A DNA stretch of 64,000 nucleotides from CAWEQO01 sp963811225 (lineage in GTDB: Bacteria; Chloroflexota; Anaerolineae; Anaerolineales; Anaerolineaceae), in assembly GCA_963811225.1 (NCBI GenBank), contig CAWEQO010000014.1, positions 62,001 through 126,000 of the forward strand. Reading direction: 5' to 3'. Below the pieces are notes generated by a model. The model did not search any database. It was not told the origin of the DNA and saw only the letters and a list, made by a program, of their open reading frames with translations. Below are positions 26,625 through 35,665 of the stretch, piece by piece; the stretch's first letter is position 1; every line of letters begins with the position of its first letter. The translations under genes and the position numbers were made by a program.

Positions 26625-26832
26625 GTAGCGACAGACATCCCTGTCTGTCGTATCCCACCTTTGCTCTTGTAGCGACAGACATCCTTGTCTGTCGTATCCC
26701 ACCTTTGCTCTTGTGGCGACAGACATCCCTGTCTGTCGTAGTTTTCCAATCCAACTACGACAGACAGGGATGTCTGTCGCTACACGACTCCGTTTCTTCT
26801 CCGATTAAATCGTTGGCACTCCCTGTCTGTCG
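26625..26832. repeat. REP-like array of a 22-bp palindrome
   Basis: The palindrome CGACAGACAtcccTGTCTGTCG occurs at 26629-26650, 26673-26694 and 26717-26738 with a strict 44-bp period, then inverted at 26758-26779, with a half copy at 26821-26832. The linkers between the first three are almost identical. The stretch lies between convergent selD and the permease pair. Confidence 0.85.
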
Positions 26833-26847
26833 CTACGGCTACGGTTT

Positions 26848-28038
26848 TTACGGCTTTTCTTCACCAATGAGGTCGTTCGCCTGAGCCACCAGCGCATCCA
26901 GGCGGGTGATCATGTTTTGCGACTGCGGGGTGAGCGCTTCCTCCATTTGCTCCGCCATCACGTGGATGTGGTCCACCCGCTCGCGCAGGTCGGCGATCTT
27001 GCGCACGGAGCGCAGCTGCATCCGGTCCACGGCGGGTCGGCGCATGTGCTGCACGAACAGCTGGATGCCCGCCGTCAGCGGCGGCGCAGCCAGGATCGCC
27101 AGCAGCCCCAGGCTGTCGGCCAGCACGAAGGCGATGATGACCATCAGCAGCGAGCTGTAGCGCTCGCGCCCGAAGAAGCGCGCCCCCATGGGAGCCAGCG
27201 CCTCCAAACCGACCAACACCACCACCGTATAGATCGTCCCGGCTGCCGACAGCAGCAGGCTGGTGGACGAGCCCGCCAGGAATACCGGCACCGCGATCAG
27301 CCACATCCCCAGCCACGGGATCAGCGAGAGCAGCGCCGCGCCGATGGCCAGCAGGGTTGGATAAGGCACCCCCATCAGCGCCAATCCCACCCCCACCAAG
27401 ATGCCTGCCAGGAAGCTGCGCGCCAGTTCACTGCGCAGGTAGGCCCCGATGCGGTCTTCGATGTCGCGCCAGGTGCCGCGCGCCCGGCTGCGAGACTCTA
27501 CCGGCAGCAGCGACAACCAAAGCCGCTCGAAGTGCACCCGGTCGGCCGACCAGTAGACGCTCAGCACCACGGTCACCGCCAACGCGGCGACGAGCGCTCC
27601 CAGGCTGCCGGCCGCCCCCAGGATCCCCTCGATCAGCACGTTGAAGCCCTCCTGACTATAGAGATCGTACAGTTGGTTCGGAGCGGGCAGTTGGGATACG
27701 ATGGCCTGCTGCAGCGCCGTGCCTTCCGGCCAGTTCGAGTAGATCGTATCGTAGCCGGAGCTCAGTTGATGGGTCAGAACAGTCAGCTCTTGCACCACGG
27801 CCGAACTGACCGCGGCCAACACCATCCCGATCACCAGCAGGACCAGCACATACACGATCACCAATGAGGTGGTGCGGCTGATGCCGCGCACCTTGAAGCC
27901 CTCGGCCAGCGGGCGCACCGCCGCGGCCAGGAACAGCGACATCAGGAACAGGATCAGCGCGCTGCGGAAGACGTACACCAGCCCGACCATGGCCAGGGTC
28001 GTCAGTACGACTGCGGTGTTCAGGGCGATGCGCTTCAT
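26848..28038 (-). CDS. AI-2E family transporter (PerM/UPF0118)
   Basis: 396 residues, about seven to eight membrane helices. The family core is seen in LRSELARSFLAGILVGVGLA with GVPYPTLLAIGAALLSLIPW and the later LLMVIIAFVLADSLGLL. A C-terminal cytoplasmic helix of about 60 residues (ADLRERVDHIHVMAEQMEEA) could form a coiled coil. Its ATG overlaps the stop of the second family member by 4 nt. Members include exporters of autoinducer 2 and Na+/H+ antiporters; substrate unknown here. Confidence 0.85.
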   Translation of the reverse strand: MKRIALNTAVVLTTLAMVGLVYVFRSALILFLMSLFLAAAVRPLAEGFKVRGISRTTSLVIVYVLVLLVIGMVLAAVSSAVVQELTVLTHQLSSGYDTIYSNWPEGTALQQAIVSQLPAPNQLYDLYSQEGFNVLIEGILGAAGSLGALVAALAVTVVLSVYWSADRVHFERLWLSLLPVESRSRARGTWRDIEDRIGAYLRSELARSFLAGILVGVGLALMGVPYPTLLAIGAALLSLIPWLGMWLIAVPVFLAGSSTSLLLSAAGTIYTVVVLVGLEALAPMGARFFGRERYSSLLMVIIAFVLADSLGLLAILAAPPLTAGIQLFVQHMRRPAVDRMQLRSVRKIADLRERVDHIHVMAEQMEEALTPQSQNMITRLDALVAQANDLIGEEKP

Positions 28039-29336
28039 AGAACCGGCTCCCGCGGCGGCTCGCCGGCCTCGGTATCCCGCAGGATATCCACCAGGTCGTC
28101 CGTCACCGCCTCGATGGCATCCTCGATGTGGTCGGTGACCGCCTCGGAGACCTCCTCTTTGTTGCGCACCTGCTTGCGGATGTCCTGGATCAGCTCCTGG
28201 GCCTCATAGCGCAGCAGGCTGAAGCGGTTGCGCTCATCCCCTTCAGGCGGGACCGGCTGTTCGGTCTTGAACACCAGGTCGTCGAAGACCATCTGCAAGA
28301 TCATCGTCAGCGGGATGGCGAGCAGCGCCCCCAAGATACCGAAAAGCGAGCCAAAGGCGGTCAGCGCCAGCAAGGTCAGGAACGGGTTGACGCCCGCCGC
28401 CCGGCCCATAATGCGCGGCACCAGGAAAGCGTTCTCCAGCTGCTGGATAAGGAAGGCCGCCAGCGCCACCCACAGGATCTTGGACGGCTCCAGCGCCAGG
28501 GCGATCAGCACCGCCGGAAGCGCCCCCAGGATTGGCCCCACCATCGGCACGGCCTCCATCACCCCGGCAAAGAAGCCCAGCAGCAGCGAGTACGGCAGGC
28601 CGATGATGGTGTAAGCCACTAGCGAAGCCCCACCCACCGCGGCCGACAGCAGCAGCAGGCCGCGGGTGTAAGCGCCCAGGCGGACCAGCGCGCGCTCGGC
28701 GAAGTCGCGCACCCCGGGCCGCTTATCCGATGGCACGAACATCAGCAGCGAGCGGATGACCAGGTCGCTTTCCAGCACCCAGTAGAAGGTCAGCAGTAGG
28801 GTCGTCGCCACCACGAACAGCCCGCGCAAGACGACCGCCATCACGTCGATGACCGGCTGGAACTCCTCCTGCAGGGTGGCATCCGGCGGTGGAGCGGGCA
28901 GCCGCGGCGGGAAGTATGGCGGGATTTGGCGTCCAAAGCGGCGGATGAACAGGCTGGGTGAAGTCGCCATCTGGTTGCGCAGGTTATCGTAGTAGCCGGA
29001 AAGGGTGTTGTTGATCGCTGCGCTCTGGCCCTGGAACAGCGGCACGAACAGGTAGATCAGGCCCGCCAGCAGAAGTACGGCAGTGATGAGCGCCAGCCCG
29101 GCGCTGAGCGAGCGCGGCACGCCGCGTTTGCCCAGCCAGTCGACCGCCGGGCGCACCGCCGTGCCGATCACGATCGCCGCGAACAGGCTGAACACGACCA
29201 GCCGGAACACCACCAGCAGCGCAAACGCCGCCACCACCCCGACCACGACCAGAGTCGCCAGGATCAGGCGTCGCGACGTCCATTCAGTTGGCCTGGATGT
29301 GATTGTCTTCTCCATGGATTCTATCCCGTCCGGCAA
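28035..29336 (-). CDS. AI-2E family transporter (PerM/UPF0118), second copy
   Basis: 433 residues; AAGGAG lies 8 nt before ATG 29336. Same fold as its downstream partner, with GVPRSLSAGLALITAVLLLA, GLPYSLLLGFFAGVMEAVPM and a GPILGALPAVLIAL block. The large loop after helix 3 includes a Pro-rich stretch (RQIPPYFPPRLPAPPPD). The tail is acidic and helical. Sequence identity to the partner is moderate, so the pair is old and might work as a heteromer, which is inference. Confidence 0.85.
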   Translation of the reverse strand: MPDGIESMEKTITSRPTEWTSRRLILATLVVVGVVAAFALLVVFRLVVFSLFAAIVIGTAVRPAVDWLGKRGVPRSLSAGLALITAVLLLAGLIYLFVPLFQGQSAAINNTLSGYYDNLRNQMATSPSLFIRRFGRQIPPYFPPRLPAPPPDATLQEEFQPVIDVMAVVLRGLFVVATTLLLTFYWVLESDLVIRSLLMFVPSDKRPGVRDFAERALVRLGAYTRGLLLLSAAVGGASLVAYTIIGLPYSLLLGFFAGVMEAVPMVGPILGALPAVLIALALEPSKILWVALAAFLIQQLENAFLVPRIMGRAAGVNPFLTLLALTAFGSLFGILGALLAIPLTMILQMVFDDLVFKTEQPVPPEGDERNRFSLLRYEAQELIQDIRKQVRNKEEVSEAVTDHIEDAIEAVTDDLVDILRDTEAGEPPREPVL

Positions 29337-29430
29337 GGCATCGCTGCCGCTCCTTCTAACGGTAAATGTAATCCCCCTCGTATAAAAGAATTATACCGGA
29401 TGGCAAGCCAGATATTAAGGGTTTCTTCCT

Positions 29431-29473
29431 GCGTCCCACGCGCACCTCCTGCGTCATGCTCTGCGTGGGACGC
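29431..29473. repeat. GCGTCCCACGC hairpin (REP-like)
   Basis: Perfect 11-bp arms 29431-29441 and 29463-29473, loop 21 nt, just past the P450 stop. The second half, ATGCTCTGCGTGGGACG, recurs at 35055-35071. Confidence 0.65.
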
Positions 29474-29487
29474 CCCTCCCCGCAACC

Positions 29488-30735
29488 TCAGACGTCCCAG
29501 GCGACCGGAACGTGCTCGAACGCGTGGAACAGCGGCGTCTCACGGTAAACGAGCTCGTCCGCGGGCACGGTCAGGCGCAGACCGGGCAGCCGCCGCAGCA
29601 GCGTATTCAGGGCGATCTCACCCTCCAGCCGGGCCAGCGGCGCGCCCAGGCAGTAGTGGATGCCCTTGCCGAAGGCCAGATGGGCGTTGAGGTTGGGCCG
29701 GTCGATGTCCAGCCGGGTGGGATGCTCGAACTCGGCCGAGTCGCGGTTGGCCGAGCCCAGCACCGGCACCACCATGTCGCCGCGTGGGATGTGCTTGCCG
29801 TCGATCTCCACATCTTTCGTCACCCAGCGGGCCAGCGCTCGCTGCACCGGCGACTCGTAGCGCAGGAACTCCTCGACCGCCTGCGGCATCTGCTCGGGAT
29901 GGTCGATCAGGCGTTCCTTGACCTCGGGATGAGCCAGGACGGCAACGGTAGCGTTGCCAATCAGCGTCACAGTGGTCTCGTGCCCGGCGATGATCAGCAG
30001 CACCACCATGCTGAACAGCTCCTCGGTGCTCAGCCGGTCGCCGGCTTCCTCGGCGTGCAGCAGCGCCGAGATCAGGTCGCCCTGCGGATTCTTGCGGCGC
30101 TGCTCGAAGATTTGCCCCAGGTACATGACGAAGCCCATGGCGCTCTCATAGAAAGCCTGCTCGTCGCCTTTAAAGGGCCCGCTGACGAATGCGTCTGACC
30201 ACTCGCGGAAGTTGGCCCGATCCTCAACCGGGATACCGAGCAGCTCGGCGATCACGGTGATCGGCAGCGGGAAGGCGTATTCCTCCACCAGGTCCATCTC
30301 GCCCTGGTCTCGCACCTTATCGAGCAGCGTTTCGGCGATCTGCTGGATGCGCGGCCGCAGCGCCGCAATGCGCCGCGGCGTAAACGCCTGGGTCACCAGC
30401 GAGCGCAGGCGGCGGTGGTCCTCACCGTCTTTGGTCAAGAGGTGGTTGTTGACCATGTCCATCAGCTGGGGCCGGTTCATCTTCTCGACCGTCTCGGGGT
30501 CGAAGGCTGCCCGGAAGTCCATGGCAAAATGCTCGGTGTCCTTCAAAACGGCCTCGACGTCTTCGTAGCGGGTAACGTACCACATCCGGCGGCCGTACGA
30601 GCTGGTCTGCGCCGTCACCGGTTCCTGCTCGCGCAGCTGGGCGAAGATCTGGTTGGAGTTGCGGTAGAACTCCTGGCTGGTTAAATCAAAGTCCTGTCCT
30701 GTTTGCATGGAAAGCCTTTCTATCTCATCCCCCAA
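29488..30735 (-). CDS. Cytochrome P450
   Basis: 415 residues (or 406 from the Met at 30708, which has a weak AAAGG upstream). The I-helix has LLIIAGHETTVTLIGN with the oxygen-binding Gly-His-Glu-Thr-Thr, the K-helix ExxR is EEFLRYESP, and the heme loop is FGKGIHYCLGAPLARLE with the proximal Cys. It is a soluble class I enzyme resembling CYP107-type bacterial P450s. No ferredoxin or reductase gene is adjacent, and the substrate cannot be predicted. Confidence 0.93.
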   Translation of the reverse strand: MGDEIERLSMQTGQDFDLTSQEFYRNSNQIFAQLREQEPVTAQTSSYGRRMWYVTRYEDVEAVLKDTEHFAMDFRAAFDPETVEKMNRPQLMDMVNNHLLTKDGEDHRRLRSLVTQAFTPRRIAALRPRIQQIAETLLDKVRDQGEMDLVEEYAFPLPITVIAELLGIPVEDRANFREWSDAFVSGPFKGDEQAFYESAMGFVMYLGQIFEQRRKNPQGDLISALLHAEEAGDRLSTEELFSMVVLLIIAGHETTVTLIGNATVAVLAHPEVKERLIDHPEQMPQAVEEFLRYESPVQRALARWVTKDVEIDGKHIPRGDMVVPVLGSANRDSAEFEHPTRLDIDRPNLNAHLAFGKGIHYCLGAPLARLEGEIALNTLLRRLPGLRLTVPADELVYRETPLFHAFEHVPVAWDV

Positions 30736-30972
30736 TCGGCGCAGCCGGTAATCACCGGCTGCGGAAGTTCCAACAAGTTACGGCTCAATATTACTCCCAA
30801 ATGGCGGCGAACCCCAGAACTCTCTGAGGGAATCTTAATCTCAGCGGTAAAGACGTGAAGGCGCAAAGGAAAGCTACCTGTGTCTTTTTCTATCTTTCCT
30901 TTGGGTTTCGAGGCTCTTAATCCCCCGTGAGAGTATTCGCCCGTATGAGAGGGAAGTGGTAAACTTTAACCT

Positions 30973-32835
30973 ATGGTCACTCCATCCGATCATATCCAGG
31001 GCGTGCTCGACACGCTCCCCACCAAACCGGGCTGCTACATCATGAAAGACGCCAAGGGGACGATTATCTACGTCGGCAAGGCGGTCAATCTACGCAGCCG
31101 CGTCCGGTCGTACTTCCATTCCAGCGCCGAGGAGAATGCCAAGACGGCGCGGTTGGTGAGTCACATCGCCGACATCGAGTGGATCGTGGTGGGGTCAGAG
31201 CTGGAAGCGTTGATCCTGGAGATGAACCTGATCAAGAAGCACCGGCCGCGCTACAACATCCGCCTCAAGGATGACAAGCGCTACCCCTACATCAAGATCC
31301 ACTGGGCCTCGCCCTTCCCCAAAGTGACCGTGACACGCAATATGGTCAACGACGGCTCACGCTACTACGGGCCTTACACCAGCGTATGGGCCGTGCACCA
31401 GACGCTGGATGTGCTGCGGCGCATCTTCCCCTACCTGACCTGCGACCGGGAGATCACCGGCGGCGATCCGCGCGCCTGCCTGTACTACGATATCAAGCTG
31501 TGCACCGCGCCCTGCATCGGGGCTATCAACCAGAAGGACTACCGCCAGCTGATCGATGACCTGAGCCAGTTCCTGGAGGGCAAGACTGAGAACATCGTCG
31601 AGCGCCTGCAGCAGGAAATGAAGACGGCCTCCGAGGAGCTGCGCTTCGAACAGGCCGCCGCCCGCCGCGACCAGATCAACGCCATCGAGAAGGTGGTGGA
31701 GCGCCAAAAGGTGATCACCAGCGAGGAGAAGGACACCGACGTGATCGCCATGGCGCGCGCCAACGGTGAAGCCTGCGTGCAGATCTTCTTCATCCGCAGC
31801 GGCAAGCTGCTGGGCCGCGAGTACTTCATCCTCGAGGGCACCGAAGATGCCAGCGACTCCGAGATCATCGAGCAGTTCGTCAAGCAGTTCTACGCCGAGG
31901 CCGCCACTGTGCCGTCTGAGCTGCTGCTGCCGCAAGAGGTGGAGGAGGCACAGATCATCAAGCAGTGGCTGAACACACGCCGCGGCGGGCAGAAGGTGGA
32001 GATCCGCCTGCCGCAGGGCGAGACCAGCCAGGATCTGCTGGACATGGCCGCGGAGAATGCGGTGGAGACGCTGCGCGCCCTGCGGGCGCAGTGGGAGTTG
32101 GACACCAACCGCCAGACCGAGGCGCTGAGCGAGCTGCAGCAGGCGCTCAAACTGGCCGATCCACCCAACCGGATCGAGTGCTACGACATCTCGAACACGC
32201 AGGGCACGGCCGCAGTGGGCAGCATGGTAGTGTTCGAGCAGGGCGTGCCCAACAAGAAGCTCTACCGGCGCTTCAACATCCAGTCTGTGTGCGGACCGGA
32301 CGATTTCGCCAGTATGGAAGAGGTGCTCGACCGGCGCTTTAAGCGCTGGCAGTCCAGCCATGAGCTCGCCAAGGTGGGCGGGAAGCGGGATGAATCCTTC
32401 TCTGTGCTGCCCGACCTGTTGATCGTGGACGGTGGCAAGGGCCAGCTGAGCCGGGCGGTCAAGGTGCTGGAGGATCATGGCCTGCTGGACAAGGTGCCCG
32501 TGGCGGGTCTAGCCAAGCAGCAGGAGGAGCTGTTCGTGCCGGGGCAGAGCCGCTCGCTGAGGCTGCCCAGGCACTCACAGGGGCTGTACTTGCTGCAGCG
32601 CATCCGGGATGAGGCCCACCGCTTCGCCATCACCGCCCACCGCAAACGCCGCACCAAGATCGGGATGGCCTCGCAGCTGGACGCCATCCCCGGCATTGGC
32701 CCGGCCCGGCGCAAGGCGCTGCTAGGCCACTTTGGCTCGATTGACAAGATCCGCGGCGCAACCGTGGAGGATCTGACCGGGGTGCCGGGGATTACGGAGG
32801 ATTTAGCGCGCTCAATTATCGGGCATTTGGAGTAA
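30973..32835 (+). CDS. uvrC: Excinuclease ABC subunit C
   Basis: 620 residues, full length. It makes both incisions in nucleotide excision repair. N-terminal GIY-YIG nuclease (PGCYIMKDAKGTIIYVGKAV), the cysteine-bearing region CLYYDIKLCTAPC, a UvrB-binding UVR helix pair (EELRFEQAAARRDQI), the RNase H-like nuclease (IECYDISNTQGT, LLIVDGGKGQL) and tandem helix-hairpin-helix motifs (IPGIGPARRKALLGHFG) are all present. No uvrA or uvrB nearby. Confidence 0.97.
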   Translation: MVTPSDHIQGVLDTLPTKPGCYIMKDAKGTIIYVGKAVNLRSRVRSYFHSSAEENAKTARLVSHIADIEWIVVGSELEALILEMNLIKKHRPRYNIRLKDDKRYPYIKIHWASPFPKVTVTRNMVNDGSRYYGPYTSVWAVHQTLDVLRRIFPYLTCDREITGGDPRACLYYDIKLCTAPCIGAINQKDYRQLIDDLSQFLEGKTENIVERLQQEMKTASEELRFEQAAARRDQINAIEKVVERQKVITSEEKDTDVIAMARANGEACVQIFFIRSGKLLGREYFILEGTEDASDSEIIEQFVKQFYAEAATVPSELLLPQEVEEAQIIKQWLNTRRGGQKVEIRLPQGETSQDLLDMAAENAVETLRALRAQWELDTNRQTEALSELQQALKLADPPNRIECYDISNTQGTAAVGSMVVFEQGVPNKKLYRRFNIQSVCGPDDFASMEEVLDRRFKRWQSSHELAKVGGKRDESFSVLPDLLIVDGGKGQLSRAVKVLEDHGLLDKVPVAGLAKQQEELFVPGQSRSLRLPRHSQGLYLLQRIRDEAHRFAITAHRKRRTKIGMASQLDAIPGIGPARRKALLGHFGSIDKIRGATVEDLTGVPGITEDLARSIIGHLE

Positions 32836-32899
32836 ATAAGAGAGTAGAGAGCAGTAGCCCCAGGCAAAGTTATTACCAATTTTGATGATCAAAGATCAT

Positions 32900-33600
32900 T
32901 TGGGAAGGTTGTAGGGGCATGGCGAGTAGCGCAAGACTCCACAATTTAACCAATACGAAGCCGTGCCCCCGCCCCCATAATGCGCAAAACACCATAATTG
33001 AACCAATACGCAGCTATGCCCTGCTGCCCCACCCATACCATTTTCAAGAAAAACAACCGCGGCCCGTTTCCCTTCGGCCAAAATGTATGATTGCCGTCAG
33101 GGCATGGCTGCGTATTGATTAAGTTGTGGGGTCTCGTATATTCCCGCCATGCCCCTACCGGTAGGACAAATCTGCACATTCCCGCCATGCCCCGATAGCA
33201 ATCACGCATCTTGGCCGAAGGGAAAAGGGCCATCGTGTTCTTTCTTGGAAGTGATTCGGATGGATTATCGGGGCATGGCTGCGTATTGGTTAACGCCTAT
33301 TGTCCCGCGTAATCCCGCCGTGCCCCCGCCCTGGTATTGCGCAAGACCACAGGATCGTGTAGGGGCATGGCGGGAATGCGCAAGACAACAATTTTGAACC
33401 AATACGCAGCCATGCCCCGATAGCAATCACGCATCTTGGCCGAAGGGAAAAGGGCCATCGTGTTCTTTCTTGGAAGTGATTCGGATGGATTATCGGGGCA
33501 TGGCTGCGTATTGGTTAACGCCTATTGTCTCGCGCATTCCCGCCATGCCCCTACGGGTAGAACAAACCTTGCCATCCTAATAGGGTGCTTTGCGAGGATG
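32900..33600. repeat. Field of nested palindromic repeats (GGGGCATGGC family)
   Basis: The 800-bp gap between uvrC and the glycosylase contains no credible gene. Words such as GTAGGGGCATGGC and CCAATACGCAGCCATGCCCC recur in both orientations at least six times. A unit of about 115 bp at 33186-33300 is repeated almost exactly at 33413-33526, and a diverged inverted copy lies at about 33046-33125. Each unit has terminal 12-bp arms (CATGCCCCGATA with TATCGGGGCATG). This is a BIME-like cluster; no transposase is present. Confidence 0.8.
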
Positions 33601-33635
33601 CCTGGTGGCTGCTCTTCGCGGCTTTGCGCGAGACA

Positions 33636-34946
33636 TTAAAGTTCTGCTTTCAGCTCGGAAGGCAATACGTCCGCGTCGATGCGCTCCGCCTCGTGGAAGG
33701 CGGCAAAGCTGTGCAAGCCGCGGGCGAAGGCGGCGGCGAAAGCGGCGCGCTCGGCCTCATCCTTGGGGAAGCCCTGCTCGTACCAGAAGCCGTTGATCAG
33801 CAGGGTCTTGTTCTTACGGTCGAGCTTGGGGTCGATGCGGGCCACCAGGCGGTCGCCCCACAAGATGGGCAGGACGTAGTAGCCCCAGCGGCGGGTGTGC
33901 GCGGGCTTGTAGATCTCCCAGACGTACTCGTAGTCGAACAGCCAGGCGGCGCGGCCGCGCGCGCTGACAATCTCAAGCGGGGAGAGGAAGACCACTTCAT
34001 CCTGCGTCGTGGCGCCGTGCGGCTGCCATTCCGCCGGGATCTGTCCGGATTCCAGGGCGTGCAGGCTGGGCAGGTCTTCGGGCAGGGCCAGGAAGCGCTC
34101 ACTCATGACTCGCCCCGACCCGTTTTGCACCTGCACGGACGCCAGTTCGCCCTCCGCCAGCAGGCGCTGCAGCCAAGCCGCACCCGTATCCTTGTCAATC
34201 TTGCGATGCAAGTCGCCGCCGACCGCGCTGCGCCAGTCGCGCTCGCGCATCAGTCCATGGAATGCAACCTCCTTGCGAGCGAAGAATGCCTCGGCCTCCT
34301 TGACGGAGGCAGCATAGTCCAGCTCAGGTGGGGCGATGCGCTCGCGCAGGTCGTAGAAACGCACAGAGCCCTCACGGTGGTGGATCATCAGCTCGCCGGT
34401 GATCCAGAGGGCGTAAAGGGCGATGGAGGTGTCTTTGCTGCCACGGTACTGGCGCTCGACGCGCCGGCTGCCGTTGAAGTCACGCGGGCTGAGGGGGCCG
34501 CGCTCACGGATGGCGGCGCGCACCTCGTCCAGCAGCTCGGGATGCTGCATGGCATAGCCGCCGACGCGGCCCTGACCGATGGCGCGGCGCATGTAGGTGC
34601 GCCAATAGGGCAGCTCGGACATCGGGTAGATATACAAGGCGCCGCCAAAGTCGAAGAAGCGGCGCTGCTCGTACATCAGGGTTTGCAGGTACTCCGGGCG
34701 ATAACCGGCGACGCGGCCCCACAGGGCGATATCGTGGCTGCGGGCGACCACGGTCAGCGGGTCGACCTGCACAGCCTGGACAGCTTCGAGCGCCTTCGCG
34801 ACGCCTTCCAGCCCGCTCCAGCGGCGACCGGGCCACAGGCCCTGCTTGCCAAGGATGAAGCGGCGCAAGGTGGTAGGGGAGATCGTGGTCAATAGGTCAA
34901 CCTGGACAGATGGGGATTCGTTTTTGAAAAACAAAAAGGAACGCAT
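33636..34946 (-). CDS. YcaQ/AlkX-type DNA glycosylase (HTH_42, winged-helix)
   Basis: 436 residues, made of three tandem winged-helix domains and a beta core as in COG3214. The N-terminal AVQAVQVDPLTVVARSHDI carries QVD, the QxD motif that marks the AlkX/YcaQ branch, which releases alkylated purines and unhooks some interstrand crosslinks. LWGRVAGYRPEYLQTLMYEQ and the C-terminal GYYVLPILWGDRLVARID plus KLDRKNKTLLI are family blocks. It stands alone between repeats. Substrate range is inferred from the motif. Confidence 0.82.
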   Translation of the reverse strand: MRSFLFFKNESPSVQVDLLTTISPTTLRRFILGKQGLWPGRRWSGLEGVAKALEAVQAVQVDPLTVVARSHDIALWGRVAGYRPEYLQTLMYEQRRFFDFGGALYIYPMSELPYWRTYMRRAIGQGRVGGYAMQHPELLDEVRAAIRERGPLSPRDFNGSRRVERQYRGSKDTSIALYALWITGELMIHHREGSVRFYDLRERIAPPELDYAASVKEAEAFFARKEVAFHGLMRERDWRSAVGGDLHRKIDKDTGAAWLQRLLAEGELASVQVQNGSGRVMSERFLALPEDLPSLHALESGQIPAEWQPHGATTQDEVVFLSPLEIVSARGRAAWLFDYEYVWEIYKPAHTRRWGYYVLPILWGDRLVARIDPKLDRKNKTLLINGFWYEQGFPKDEAERAAFAAAFARGLHSFAAFHEAERIDADVLPSELKAEL

Positions 34947-35041
34947 ATGCTTTTCATCAATCCCACCTGCTTCTAAGATTATAGCACTTATTTTCTATTA
35001 ATGCATGAGCGTCTTTTTCCGGCAATCGCATCTAAAAAAGA

Positions 35042-35084
35042 TTCCTTCCGTCCCATGCTCTGCGTGGGACGGAGGGGAAATTCC
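35042..35084. repeat. CCGTCCCA hairpin (REP-like)
   Basis: Core arms 35048-35055 and 35065-35072 are perfect; outer bases ATTCC and GGAAT extend the stem. The inner ATGCTCTGCGTGGGACG is shared with the hairpin near 29450. It ends right at the stop of the small membrane protein gene. Confidence 0.65.
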
Positions 35085-35087
35085 CTT

Positions 35088-35480
35088 TTACAGCAGGCGG
35101 AAGAAGTAGCCCACTGCGCCGATGACGAGCTTGACGACCATCAGGGCGGACACAGCCACTAGCGCCTGGGTCTGGGTTTGGACGAGGGGCAGCTGCCAGC
35201 CGGACAGGCCCGCAGCGAACACCACCAGGATGGCGGCGCCCAACAGGTAGCCGAGGATGGCCAGGGGTGAGGCCCAGCGATTGCTGGCGCCGACCTGACC
35301 GATGCCGCCCGAGCAGGCAGCCATGCCCAGGATCAACAGGCCCCACAAAGCGGCCCGCGGGCTGTTGATCAGCGGCAGGGTCTTACCGGCCAGCACCGTG
35401 AGGGTGATCCAGGCGGCGGCCAGCACCAGTACGAAGGGCAAAAGAAAACCAGGGATTAACCCAAAGGCTTTAGCTTTCAT
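35088..35480 (-). CDS. Small four-helix membrane protein
   Basis: 130 residues with four hydrophobic segments (FLLPFVLVLAAAWITLTVLA, ALWGLLILGMAACSGGIG, PLAILGYLLGAAILVVFAAG, MVVKLVIGAVGYFFRLL). I do not recognise a family. GC content and codon use match the neighbours. The ATG at 35480 is the only good start; a GGATATT precedes it, so the ribosome site is weak. Confidence 0.6.
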   Translation of the reverse strand: MKAKAFGLIPGFLLPFVLVLAAAWITLTVLAGKTLPLINSPRAALWGLLILGMAACSGGIGQVGASNRWASPLAILGYLLGAAILVVFAAGLSGWQLPLVQTQTQALVAVSALMVVKLVIGAVGYFFRLL

Positions 35481-35665
35481 TCCAATATCCTTTAGATCAC
35501 TAGAGAAGATTTTCGGCTGGGACGGTTTGTTACAATATCGAGTATGATATTGTTCAGGCAGCAGCGGCCTTCCCTTTCAAGGAAAAAGTTACTGCCTGAG
35601 CAGTTCCGTCATCCCTTATTATACAAGCGCCCCATTACAAATGGTAGAGTCGTCAGGATACCGGT

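Noticed and set aside
26625..26760. Possible short CRISPR array with 44-bp period
   Set aside because: The linker parts are almost identical and no cas gene is present; the palindromic core fits a REP element.
32919..33639. Small open frames in the repeat field
   Set aside because: They consist entirely of the repeated words, exist in both directions and lack ribosome sites.
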